Assembly (NCBI GenBank): GCA_003520555.1
Contig: DOUO01000096.1
Location: 3,344 to 16,179, forward strand
DNA from: Oscillospiraceae bacterium
Lineage (GTDB): Bacteria; Bacillota; Clostridia; Oscillospirales; Acutalibacteraceae
DNA: 12,836 nucleotides
Reading direction: 5' to 3'
In this document: piece after piece, positions 1-6,433 of the stretch
How the letters are laid out: every line of letters begins with the position of its first letter
How positions within the stretch are numbered: the stretch's first letter is position 1
Program-made: the position numbers and the translations under genes
The notes under the pieces: model-generated
What the model saw: only the letters and a program-made list of their open reading frames with translations
What the model was told of the DNA's origin: nothing
The model's database searches: none

Positions 1-48
1 TAACGTCCGACGAACGGAGGCGTTTGCGGATATTCGGGAGGTTTTAAT

Positions 49-774
49 TTGGCAAACACGGTTGAGGAACTGCAAAGAGTTATTGACAACAGCGAAAGGA
101 TTGTGTTTTTCGGGGGCGCCGGAGTGAGCACCGAAAGCGGAATTCCGGATTTCAGAAGCGTGGACGGGCTGTACAATCAGAAGTATGATTATCCGCCCGA
201 GCAGATTTTGAGTCACACCTTTTTTGAGCGTAAAACCTCTGAGTTTTACCGCTTTTACCGAGACAAAATGCTTTGTCTTGACAAAAAGCCCAACAAGGCG
301 CATTTTAAGCTTGCCGAGCTTGAAAAATCCGGAAAGCTGACCGCCGTGGTAACGCAGAACATCGACGGTCTGCACCAGGCGGCGGGAAGCAGGAAGGTTT
401 ATGAGCTTCACGGAAGCGTGCTCAGAAATTATTGCAGAAACTGCCGCAAGTTTTACGACGCGCAGTTTATAAAGGACAGCGAAGGCGTGCCCAAGTGCGA
501 ATGCGGCGGAGTTATAAAGCCCGACGTTGTGCTGTACGAGGAAGGGCTTGACGACAGCGTTGTAAACGGCGCGCTGAGCGCGATAATGCAGGCGGACACG
601 CTGATTATCGCAGGCACAAGCCTGACGGTGTATCCTGCCGCCGGTTTTATTCGTTATTTCAGGGGAAACACAATTGTGCTTATTAACCGCGACGCCACCC
701 CGTTTGATAAACAGGCGGATTTGGTTTATCACGATAAGGTCGGCGAGCTGCTTGATAAGATTAATGTTAACTAA
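49..774 (+). CDS. cobB: NAD-dependent protein deacetylase, Sir2/CobB family (241 aa)
   Basis: Sirtuins remove acetyl groups from protein lysines in the cytoplasm, using NAD+ and releasing nicotinamide and O-acetyl-ADP-ribose. The sequence shows the full family signature: GAGVSTESGIPDFRS at residues 23-37 (NAD binding), TQNIDGLH at 102-109, the catalytic histidine H121 in LHGS, four zinc cysteines at 129, 132, 150 and 152, PDVV at 158-161 and GTSLTVYPA at 189-197. Length is normal for a bacterial sirtuin. The start is TTG, with GGGAGG at 36-41 seven bases upstream; an in-frame TAA at 1-3 and no other start codon after it support this choice. The stretch FYRFYRDKM (66-74) does not cleanly show the Tyr-x-x-Arg pair of desuccinylases, so deacetylation is the likelier activity (inference). 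The gene ends at a bidirectional terminator facing upp. No promoter is visible in the 48 bases before it, so it may be the last gene of an operon entering from the left. Confidence 0.95.
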   Translation: MANTVEELQRVIDNSERIVFFGGAGVSTESGIPDFRSVDGLYNQKYDYPPEQILSHTFFERKTSEFYRFYRDKMLCLDKKPNKAHFKLAELEKSGKLTAVVTQNIDGLHQAAGSRKVYELHGSVLRNYCRNCRKFYDAQFIKDSEGVPKCECGGVIKPDVVLYEEGLDDSVVNGALSAIMQADTLIIAGTSLTVYPAAGFIRYFRGNTIVLINRDATPFDKQADLVYHDKVGELLDKINVN

Positions 775-786
775 ATAATAAAGCGT

Positions 787-823
787 AAAAAACCGCTGTC
801 GATCCGGCAGCGGTTTTTGTTTT
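787..823. terminator. Bidirectional intrinsic terminator between cobB and upp
   Basis: Inverted repeat AACCGCTG (790-797) and CAGCGGTT (808-815) with a nine-base loop. It is flanked by an A-run on the left and TTTTTGTTTT on the right, so it gives a stem followed by a U-tract on either strand. It lies between the convergent ends of cobB (774) and upp (856) and can end both transcripts. Confidence 0.85.
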
Positions 824-855
824 AAGCGCGGCGATGTTTTAAAACGACGCGCTGT

Positions 856-1482
856 TTAAATTGTACCGAAAATTCGGTCGCCCGCGTCGCCCAGACCGGG
901 ACAGATGTAGGCGTTTTCGTTCAGGCACCGGTCAAGGCAGCCGACATAAAGCTGAACGTCGGGATGAGCCTGCATAAGCGTTTTTACACCCTCGGGAGCG
1001 GCGATAACAGACATAAACTTAATGTTTTTTCCTCCGTGCTTTTTGATGGCATCAACCGCGGCAACAGCCGAACCGCCTGTAGCGAGCATAGGGTCAACAA
1101 CAACAATCCTGCGACGGTCAATGTTTTCGGGCAGCTTGCAGTAATACTCGTGCGGTTCATGGGTTTCGGGGTCGCGGAAAAGACCTATGTGTCCAACCTT
1201 CGCGTTTGGCACAAGGGCTAAAATTCCGTTTACCATACCGAGACCCGCGCGAAGTATGGGAACGACCGCAAGCTTTTTGCCGTCGATAACGGGTTGGATT
1301 GTCTCCTCTATGGGAGTAGTTACCCTGACGTCTGTCATGGGTAAATCCGAAAGAGCTTCGTAACCCATAAGTATCGCGATTTCTTCAACAAGCGAACGGA
1401 ACTCGTTTGTACCGGTTGTGTGCTTGCGAAGAATTGTAATTTTGTGTTTGATAAGCGGATGCGTCATGTATAATACCGGCAT
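856..1482 (-). CDS. upp: Uracil phosphoribosyltransferase (208 aa)
   Basis: Catalyses uracil + PRPP to UMP + pyrophosphate, the pyrimidine salvage reaction, in the cytoplasm. From the chosen start the protein begins [16 protein letters not shown]. It carries TTGTNEFR near residues 22-29, the central PILRAGLGM segment, the PRPP-binding loop [13 protein letters not shown], and the C-terminal [13 protein letters not shown] uracil-binding segment, all typical of Upp. The open frame extends 21 codons further to a TTG at 1545, but that TTG is the -35 box of a strong promoter and the extra codons lie in untranscribed or leader DNA. The ATG at 1482 has AAAAGGAG (1491-1498) eight bases upstream and gives 208 aa, the usual family length. 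It is probably a single-gene transcript: a terminator for murF lies upstream and the bidirectional terminator lies downstream. No PyrR-type attenuator is visible in the short leader. Confidence 0.97.
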   Translation of the reverse strand: MPVLYMTHPLIKHKITILRKHTTGTNEFRSLVEEIAILMGYEALSDLPMTDVRVTTPIEETIQPVIDGKKLAVVPILRAGLGMVNGILALVPNAKVGHIGLFRDPETHEPHEYYCKLPENIDRRRIVVVDPMLATGGSAVAAVDAIKKHGGKNIKFMSVIAAPEGVKTLMQAHPDVQLYVGCLDRCLNENAYICPGLGDAGDRIFGTI

Positions 1483-1516
1483 AGCTGAATCTCCTTTTAG
1501 CAGTTTGTTTTTTATG

Positions 1517-1545
1517 ATTATACCACAATAAACATTTTTACTCAA
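1517..1545 (-). promoter_or_regulatory. upp promoter (sigma-A type, extended -10)
   Basis: On the minus strand, -35 TTGAGT (1540-1545) and a perfect -10 TATAAT (1517-1522) are separated by 17 bases. A TG dinucleotide sits one base before the -10 (TGGTATAAT), making it an extended -10. Transcription should start near 1510, giving a leader of about 28 bases before the upp ATG. Confidence 0.85.
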
Positions 1546-1561
1546 TAGTTCACGAAAAACT

Positions 1562-1592
1562 CATAAAAACAAAGGAGGCCGAAACGACCTCC
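1562..1592 (-). terminator. Intrinsic terminator after murF
   Basis: Read on the minus strand, GGAGGTCG, a TTT loop and CGGCCTCC form an eight-pair stem with one G-T wobble (1574-1592). TTTGTTTTTAT (1573-1563) follows as the U-tract. It lies just after the murF stop at 1607 and closes the cell-wall block before the upp promoter. Confidence 0.85.
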
Positions 1593-1606
1593 CGAAACAG
1601 ATTTAT

Positions 1607-2959
1607 TTAAAAGTATTTAAGGCTTTCGACGATTTTTTCAAAATGCATTGAATGTGAAGCCTTTACCAAAACCGTATCCTTGTTTTTGATAAGGCTGTTT
1701 ATGTCGGCCTCCAGGTCGGAAATCGTCTCAAACCACAAGCCCTGCGCGCCCTTCGCGAGCTCAAGAGCCAAAGGCCCCACGCCGATAATAAGGTCTATTC
1801 CCTTGGATTTCGCGTACTTTCCCGTGTCAAAGTGAAGCTCGCGTTCGTCCTTGCCGAGCTCCTTCATGTCGCCCAGGATCGCGACCTTCCTTCCGTCAAA
1901 ATTTTTGAGCGTGTCAATTGAAGCCTTGACGGAGGTGGGGTTTGCGTTGTAGCAGTCGTCAATAATTCTGATTTTGCCTGTATTGATAACATTCGCGCGG
2001 CTGCCGACCGTTTTGTACGCCTGAACGCCGTTTTTAAGCTGTTCGTCGGTCAGCCCCAAAAGCCTGCCCGCGGCAACGGCCGCAAGCGCGTTTGAAACCA
2101 TGTAGTTGCCGATTGCGGGAATAACCACGTCGAGCTCGGTTCCTTCACAGCAAAGCGTACAGCTTACGCCGTCCTCGCCGTTGTTTTTTATGTTTACGGC
2201 ATGATACGGATTTTCGGAAATAAGACCGAAAAACACGGGCTTTTTGCCGTTTATCTCCTTGATTTGGCAAAGCTTGTCGTCGTCGCCGTTCAAAATATAT
2301 TCCGCGTCGGGACGCGCGTGAGCGAACATTTCGGTTTTTGCTTTGCAAACGCCGTCGCGGTCGCCGAGCTGCTCAAGATGACAGTTGCCGATGATTGTCA
2401 GCACACAGATTGTGGGCTGCACCATTTCCGAAAGACGCGTCATTTCACCGAATCCGGAAATACCCATTTCGATAACAGCCGCCTCGGCGTCGGCATCCAT
2501 GGAAAGAAGCGTAAGCGGCACGCCGAGTTCGTTGTTTAAATTGCCCTGTGTTTTGTGGGTTTTATATTTTTGAGAAAGCACCGCGTAAAGCATTTCCTTT
2601 GTTGAGGTTTTGCCTACGCTGCCGGATACTCCGACGATTGGAATATCAAATTTTTCACGATACGCCTTTGCAATCTTCTTGACCGCGTTCAAGGTGGACG
2701 GTACAAGAATGTACGGTTTTTCGGCGGATTCGGGAGCTTTTTCGCAAATCGCGCACACAGCTCCGCCGGCGTAGCACTTTTCAATAAAGTCGTGACCGTC
2801 AACGTTTGCACCGGGGATTGCCAGAAACAGCGAGCCCGGTTGGATTTGACGGCTGTCGCGCTCAACAGATGTAATGCACACGGATTTAAGCGCTTCGTCG
2901 CCGATATACTGTCCGCCGCAAGCCGCGGCTATTTCACCTAATGTAAACGGTTTCATCAT
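1607..2959 (-). CDS. murF: UDP-N-acetylmuramoyl-tripeptide--D-alanyl-D-alanine ligase MurF (450 aa)
   Basis: Adds the D-Ala-D-Ala dipeptide to UDP-MurNAc-tripeptide with ATP, the last cytoplasmic step in making the peptidoglycan pentapeptide precursor. Visible features in order: an N-terminal substrate-binding domain (about 1-105) with SVERDSR at 31-37; the ATP P-loop SGSVGKTS at 112-119; GNLNNELGVPLTLL at 139-152; the Mur ligase central domain; DDCYNANPTSVKAS at 334-347; and GDMKELG at 363-369 in the C-terminal domain. Length is normal. The first ATG (2959) overlaps the ddl stop as ATGA, and GGAG at 2971-2974 lies 11 bases upstream; a second ATG follows directly at 2956. The overlap implies translational coupling with ddl, whose product is this enzyme's substrate. 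A terminator follows at 1562-1592. Confidence 0.96.
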   Translation of the reverse strand: MMKPFTLGEIAAACGGQYIGDEALKSVCITSVERDSRQIQPGSLFLAIPGANVDGHDFIEKCYAGGAVCAICEKAPESAEKPYILVPSTLNAVKKIAKAYREKFDIPIVGVSGSVGKTSTKEMLYAVLSQKYKTHKTQGNLNNELGVPLTLLSMDADAEAAVIEMGISGFGEMTRLSEMVQPTICVLTIIGNCHLEQLGDRDGVCKAKTEMFAHARPDAEYILNGDDDKLCQIKEINGKKPVFFGLISENPYHAVNIKNNGEDGVSCTLCCEGTELDVVIPAIGNYMVSNALAAVAAGRLLGLTDEQLKNGVQAYKTVGSRANVINTGKIRIIDDCYNANPTSVKASIDTLKNFDGRKVAILGDMKELGKDERELHFDTGKYAKSKGIDLIIGVGPLALELAKGAQGLWFETISDLEADINSLIKNKDTVLVKASHSMHFEKIVESLKYF

Positions 2960-4011
2960 TTTTTATATCTCTCCATTGAGATTTCAATAATTTTTTCACA
3001 CAAATCGGCGTATTCAACACCCTCTGCCTTTGCTTCCTGCGGAAGCAGGCTTGTGGGCGTCATGCCGGGAAGCGTGTTTGCCTCAAGGCAGTAGGGATTG
3101 CCTTCGGCGTCCAAAATAAAGTCAACACGGGCGTAGCTTTCAAGGTGCAGAGCCTTATACACGTCCTCCGCAGCCTTCCTGAGCCTTGCGTCCTCCTCGG
3201 GGGTGATGTCCGCGGGACAAACATCCTCCGCCGCGCCTGCCTGATATTTGGTTCTGTAGTCGTAAAAACCTTCCTTGGGGATGATTTCAATCGGCGGAAG
3301 GGCTCTGCCGCCCAAAAGTCCGACCGAGAATTCTCTGCCGTTGATGTATTCCTCAACAACAATCTCATCTTCGCCGTAGGAAAGGGCTTCCCTGACGGAT
3401 TCGGCAAATTCGCCGGGATTCGACGCGATTGTAATGCCTACGCTTGAGCCGCCCGAGCAGGGCTTTACCACGCAGGGGAATGTGTCCCAGCTTTCGGCGT
3501 CCTCGGCTGACTTAAAGATTTTGCCGGCGGGAGTAAGCACGTTCTTTTGAATAAGCACGCTTTTGGTAAGTCCCTTGTTCATCGCAAGGGCGGAACCGAG
3601 ATAACCCGATCCGGTGTACTTGATTCCGAGCAGGTCAAACGCCGCCTGAACCTGACCGTTTTCACCTGCTCCGCCGTGAAGCGCAAGGAAGGTGATGTCG
3701 GCAAAGTCACAGATATCAATTACGCTTTCGCCGATGAAGCGTTCGGATTTGTCACGGCGGTTTTCCATAACCTCCTCGATGTCGGAAATGGTGTCGCCTA
3801 CGGATTCTCCCACGTTTATTTTATCCGTAAAGCTGTAGTTGATTTTAAACAGTTCGTCAACGTCAAGAATATCCTTTTCGTAGCCTGTGTAAATGTCAAG
3901 AAGCACAACCTCGTGACCTTTTTTTCTGAGCGCTTCCGAAACCAAAATTCCCGATGAAATTGATACGTCGCGTTCGGTGCTTGTGCCGCCTGCCAAAACC
4001 ACAATTCTCAT
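2956..4011 (-). CDS. ddl: D-alanine--D-alanine ligase (351 aa)
   Basis: Joins two D-alanines with ATP to make the dipeptide used by MurF. Visible ATP-grasp features: the glycine-rich N-terminus VVLAGGTSTERDVS (4-17) with the conserved glutamate E13; LHGGAGENGQVQ (111-122); the ATP-binding segment VVKPCSGGSSVG (181-192); VVEEYINGREFSVG (218-231); RVDFILD (295-301); and the metal-binding EANTLPGMT (310-318). The substrate loop has FYDYRTKYQ (249-257); Tyr in the KY position is what D-Ala-D-Ala ligases carry, whereas D-lactate-using relatives have Phe, so normal glycopeptide-sensitive precursors are inferred. At 351 aa it is somewhat longer than the shortest Ddl enzymes, owing to an acidic stretch around residues 60-100. 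The ATG has GGGGAG at 4020-4025, eight bases upstream, inside the end of the YjbQ-family gene. Five bases separate the two genes, and murF overlaps at the other end. Confidence 0.96.
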   Translation of the reverse strand: MRIVVLAGGTSTERDVSISSGILVSEALRKKGHEVVLLDIYTGYEKDILDVDELFKINYSFTDKINVGESVGDTISDIEEVMENRRDKSERFIGESVIDICDFADITFLALHGGAGENGQVQAAFDLLGIKYTGSGYLGSALAMNKGLTKSVLIQKNVLTPAGKIFKSAEDAESWDTFPCVVKPCSGGSSVGITIASNPGEFAESVREALSYGEDEIVVEEYINGREFSVGLLGGRALPPIEIIPKEGFYDYRTKYQAGAAEDVCPADITPEEDARLRKAAEDVYKALHLESYARVDFILDAEGNPYCLEANTLPGMTPTSLLPQEAKAEGVEYADLCEKIIEISMERYKK

Positions 4012-4016
4012 AGTGT

Positions 4017-4433
4017 TTACTCCCCTATTATCTTAATCAATACGTGCTTGCTGCGTTTGCCGTCAAGCTCATAGTAAAAAATCTGTTCCCAGGTGCCGAA
4101 GTCAAGTTTGCCGTTTGTTACGGCGCAAACAACCTCTCTGCCCATAACGGTGCGCTTTAAATGCGCGTCGGCGTTGTCCTCAAAGCCGTTGTGCGCGTAC
4201 TGACTGTACGGCTTTTCGGGCGCAAGTTTTTCAAGCCAGCGTTCATAGTCGCTGTGAAGTCCGCTTTCGTCGTCGTTGATGAAAACAGACGCCGTGATGT
4301 TCATCGCGTTTACAAGCACCAAGCCTTCGCTGACGCCGCTTTCATCTATGGCGCGCTGAACGTCCTCGGTAATGCGTACTATTTTTCTGCGTGCGGGTAT
4401 ATTAAACCAAAGTTCTTTTCTAAAGCTTTTCAT
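4017..4433 (-). CDS. yjbQ: YjbQ family protein (UPF0047; 138 aa)
   Basis: A small cytoplasmic protein of the UPF0047/YjbQ family. Databases often name the family secondary thiamine-phosphate synthase because of weak activity reported for relatives, but its main role is not settled. Family signatures are clear: [20 protein letters not shown] (40-59), [18 protein letters not shown] (81-98), and [18 protein letters not shown] (110-127), ending in [10 protein letters not shown]. Length is normal. The ATG at 4433 is preceded only by a weak site (TTAGGA ending about six bases before it), and 12 bases separate it from the MIF-like gene upstream, so translation may depend partly on upstream ribosomes. 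It sits between the MIF-like gene and ddl in one apparent transcript. Nothing in the sequence links it to thiamine: no thi genes and no TPP riboswitch are present. Confidence 0.9.
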   Translation of the reverse strand: MKSFRKELWFNIPARRKIVRITEDVQRAIDESGVSEGLVLVNAMNITASVFINDDESGLHSDYERWLEKLAPEKPYSQYAHNGFEDNADAHLKRTVMGREVVCAVTNGKLDFGTWEQIFYYELDGKRSKHVLIKIIGE

Positions 4434-4445
4434 AATATTTCCTAA

Positions 4446-4790
4446 CTAAAACAGCGAGCCGTCATATCCCCAGTGTTCAACCTCGGTGAATTTGACATAG
4501 CAGTATTTTCCGTCAACGCCTGCTTCGTCGCGCATGATGTCGCATATAGCGGCGGTGAGCTTTTCGTAAGCGTCCCTTGTGGATTTACCGAAAATTTTGA
4601 CCTCTACCATAGCGATGTTGTAAATGGTTTCACGGCGGAACATCATTGATACGTTGTCCTCAACCGCGGTCATGAGGTAATGATAGCTTTTTCCCGGAAG
4701 AATACTGATGACCTCGGAAAGTCTGCTGCCGATGGCTTCTTTCTTTTCGTCCGAGAGCTTTGCGTTTGTTTTAACGTTAATATACGGCAT
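4446..4790 (-). CDS. MIF-like tautomerase (4-oxalocrotonate tautomerase superfamily; 114 aa)
   Basis: Resembles macrophage migration inhibitory factor (phenylpyruvate tautomerase) along its whole length. Pro2 after the initiator Met is the family's catalytic base, exposed once Met is removed. N-terminal MPYINVKTNAKL matches the MIF start; PGKSYHYLM (32-40) contains K34, equivalent to MIF Lys32; and the tail with YVKF, HWGYDGSLF matches the MIF end (YINY, NVGWNNSTF). It lacks the CALC motif of mammalian MIF and has Lys where MIF has Asn97. Its 114 aa equals MIF within one residue. The frame can be extended six codons to 4808, but the ATG at 4790 is the right start: it puts Pro at position 2 and has AAAGGCGG (4798-4805) seven bases upstream. 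The gene is first behind its own promoter (4823-4851), followed by yjbQ, ddl and murF. The physiological substrate is unknown. Confidence 0.88.
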   Translation of the reverse strand: MPYINVKTNAKLSDEKKEAIGSRLSEVISILPGKSYHYLMTAVEDNVSMMFRRETIYNIAMVEVKIFGKSTRDAYEKLTAAICDIMRDEAGVDGKYCYVKFTEVEHWGYDGSLF

Positions 4791-4822
4791 ACAATTACCG
4801 CCTTTCACTGTGTTTACTCTTT

Positions 4823-4851
4823 ATTATAATATTATATTCACATCTTTGCAA
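4823..4851 (-). promoter_or_regulatory. Promoter for MIF-like gene, yjbQ, ddl and murF
   Basis: Minus strand -35 TTGCAA (4846-4851), 17-base spacer, -10 TATAAT (4823-4828). A second TATAAT (4831-4836) lies within the spacer. The -35 box begins four bases after the fumarase beta stop. There is no hairpin terminator between the fumarase gene and this promoter, so transcription from the fumarase promoter may also continue into this operon. Confidence 0.8.
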
Positions 4852-4854
4852 GAA

Positions 4855-5403
4855 TTATTTTTGGTATTTTGGCGGTTCGGTTTCATAAACGTTATTTCCG
4901 AGGCAGTCGATTGCCACTATGCACGGAAAATCCTCCACCTCATAACGCCTTACGGCTTCTGTTCCCAAGTCCTCGTAGCACAGGATTTCCTCGGATTTTA
5001 TGCTTTTGGCTATGAGCGCCGCCGCTCCGCCGATTGCGGCAAAGTAAACGCAGCGGTTTTTCACGATTGAGTCAATTACCGCCTTTGAGCGCGCGCCCTT
5101 GCCGATCATGCCCTTTAAGCCGAGCTCAAGCAGTGAAGGAGCGTATTTGTCCATGCGGTAGCTTGAGGTAGGACCGGCAGGTCCCACGGCATAGCCGGGC
5201 TTTGCGGGCGCGGGGCCTACGTAATAAATAAGCTCGCCCTTAATATCCACGGGCAAAGGCTTGCCCTGTTCAATCAGTTCGTAAAGCCGCTTGTGCGCCG
5301 CGTCTCTGCCGGTGATTATCGAGCCGGTAAGCAATACACTGTCGCCCGCGCGCAAATCCCGAATATCCGCTTCGGTTATCGGAAGCTTTATTTTTTTGGT
5401 CAT
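4855..5403 (-). CDS. Class I fumarate hydratase, beta subunit (182 aa)
   Basis: C-terminal half of an iron-sulfur hydro-lyase that interconverts fumarate and malate. In anaerobes the enzyme is often split in two genes, as here. Family features: GRDAAHKR at 32-39, GELIYYVGPAP at 56-66, GPTSSYRMD at 77-85, GKG at 101-103, the FAAIGGAAAL stretch (121-130), and DLGTEAVRRYEVEDFPCIVAID (145-166). Length fits beta subunits of two-subunit fumarases. L-tartrate dehydratase beta is the closest alternative, because the two families share these motifs. The ATG has AAGGAGG (5411-5417) seven bases upstream, overlapping the stop of the alpha gene, with 12 bases between the genes; the two subunits are surely co-expressed. 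The MIF-like gene follows with a promoter in between. Confidence 0.92.
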   Translation of the reverse strand: MTKKIKLPITEADIRDLRAGDSVLLTGSIITGRDAAHKRLYELIEQGKPLPVDIKGELIYYVGPAPAKPGYAVGPAGPTSSYRMDKYAPSLLELGLKGMIGKGARSKAVIDSIVKNRCVYFAAIGGAAALIAKSIKSEEILCYEDLGTEAVRRYEVEDFPCIVAIDCLGNNVYETEPPKYQK

Positions 5404-5415
5404 TTCAGCGCCTCC

Positions 5416-6267
5416 TTATATTTCCGCCGAAGCGTGCCTTGCGGCGTGACAGCAGATGTTTACCGCCACGGGCATTCCGGCAATGTGCGTCGGACAGGTT
5501 TCGATATTTACGCCCAGGGCGGTGGTGCTGCCGCCGAGACCCGCGGGACCGAAGCCCATTTTGTTTATTTCCTCCAGCAGCTCGTCCTCCATCGCGGCGT
5601 AACGCGCGTCTGAGTTATGGGTATTTATTTCACGGAAGGTTGCTTTTTTCGCAAGCTGAGCCGCGCGTTCAAACGTTCCGCCAATGCCTACGCCTACAAC
5701 AACCGGCGGACAGGGGTTTGGCCCTGCCGCTTTGACGGTATCAAGAATAAAATTCTTTACGCCCTCGACGCCGTAGGACGGAGTCAGCATTTTGATTGCG
5801 GACATATTTTCGCTGCCGAAACCTTTACCGCCCGCGGTGATTTTAATTTTGTTGCCGGAAACTATTTTTGTATGGATTATTGCCGGAGTGTTGTCCTTGG
5901 TATTAACCCTGTCAAACACGGGATCGCTTACAACGCTTTTGCGCAGATAACCGTCGCAATACGCCCGGCGCACGCCCTCGTTTACCGCGTCGTCAAAGCT
6001 TCCGTTTTCAACGCACACCCTGTCGCCGTATTCTACAAACAGCACCGCCATGCCCGTATCCTGGCAAAGCGGTATTTCCTCGTCGGCGGCAATTTTATCG
6101 TTTTCAATAATTTGACTGAGCACGCTTTTTCCGACAGGCGAGGCTTCGCGTTCGCGAAAATCAAGCAGCGCGTCCATTATATCCTTGCCGATAAAGTAGT
6201 TGCAGTCCGTCAAAAGCTTTTTAACCGTGCGCGTAATCTCGCGCGCGTCAATAAACCTTACCTCCAA
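5416..6267 (-). CDS. Class I fumarate hydratase, alpha subunit (283 aa)
   Basis: N-terminal half of the [4Fe-4S] fumarase. The three cluster ligands can be placed: C68 in LCQDTGM, C186 in GPNPCPPVVVGVGIGG, and C273 in NICCHAARH. Also typical are LRKSVVSDP (108-116), NTPAIIHTKIV (126-136), GFGSENMSAIKML (149-161) and THIAGMPVAVN (260-270). Such enzymes are oxygen-sensitive, which fits an anaerobe. The start is TTG at 6267: an in-frame TAA lies two codons upstream, and no other ATG, GTG or TTG occurs before the conserved region. A GGGGTG site lies six bases before it. The stronger GGAGG (6261-6265) overlaps the start codon and would serve only a start at the ATT at 6252, which would cut conserved N-terminal residues. 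L-tartrate dehydratase alpha is the main alternative. Promoter at 6301-6329; beta subunit gene directly downstream. Confidence 0.92.
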   Translation of the reverse strand: MEVRFIDAREITRTVKKLLTDCNYFIGKDIMDALLDFREREASPVGKSVLSQIIENDKIAADEEIPLCQDTGMAVLFVEYGDRVCVENGSFDDAVNEGVRRAYCDGYLRKSVVSDPVFDRVNTKDNTPAIIHTKIVSGNKIKITAGGKGFGSENMSAIKMLTPSYGVEGVKNFILDTVKAAGPNPCPPVVVGVGIGGTFERAAQLAKKATFREINTHNSDARYAAMEDELLEEINKMGFGPAGLGGSTTALGVNIETCPTHIAGMPVAVNICCHAARHASAEI

Positions 6268-6300
6268 AGCTTACACCCCGTTTAAAAATTTGCTTCATTT

Positions 6301-6329
6301 ATTATAAAATATTTTTTCAACTATTTCAA
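6301..6329 (-). promoter_or_regulatory. Fumarase operon promoter
   Basis: Minus strand -35 TTGAAA (6324-6329), 17-base spacer, perfect -10 TATAAT (6301-6306). Transcription should start near 6294, about 27 bases before the TTG start of the alpha subunit. The region is very AT-rich, which lowers the weight of any single match, but spacing and both boxes are good. Confidence 0.75.
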
Positions 6330-6345
6330 TATAAAAAATAATATG

Positions 6346-6368
6346 ATATAATCATTATATATAATGAT
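6346..6368. promoter_or_regulatory. PerR-box-like element and overlapping palindrome in the divergent intergenic region
   Basis: Bases 6346-6360 read ATATAATCATTATAT, a perfect 7-1-7 inverted repeat that differs from the published PerR consensus TTATAATnATTATAA only at the two end positions. Overlapping it, 6351-6368 is a perfect 18-base palindrome (ATCATTATATATAATGAT). The site lies between the fumarase promoter and the response regulator gene. PerR or another Fur-family regulator is a guess; AT-richness makes chance a real possibility. Confidence 0.35.
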
Positions 6369-6400
6369 ATTTTAAACACAAAACCATCACTTTTATTGTT

Positions 6401-6406
6401 TATAAT
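6401..6406 (+). promoter_or_regulatory. Possible -10 box for the two-component operon
   Basis: TATAAT 28 bases before the response regulator ATG, with no good -35 at normal spacing (ACAAAA at 17 bases), so it may need an activator. An alternative -10 TATAAT at 6347-6352 has TTTCAA 17 bases upstream and would overlap the PerR-like box. Confidence 0.4.
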
Positions 6407-6433
6407 AACATAAAAACAAGCAGGAGGCATAGC

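Noticed and set aside
1..48. Possible tail of an upstream gene ending at TAA 45-47 or TAA 1-3
   Set aside because: Fewer than 16 codons are visible and nothing identifies the frame used, so no feature can be supported.
825..853. Second hairpin AGCGCG/CGCGCT beside the cobB-upp terminator
   Set aside because: It has a short stem, a large AT loop and no clean T-run directly after it; it may only help the adjacent terminator.
4017..4433. Thiamine pathway gene reading of YjbQ
   Set aside because: No thiamine genes or TPP riboswitch are nearby, so only the family name is supported and no thiamine role is claimed.
5617..6285. 222-codon plus-strand open frame opposite fumarase alpha
   Set aside because: It is antisense to a clearly conserved gene, has no family resemblance and no suitable ribosome site; it is a shadow of the real gene.
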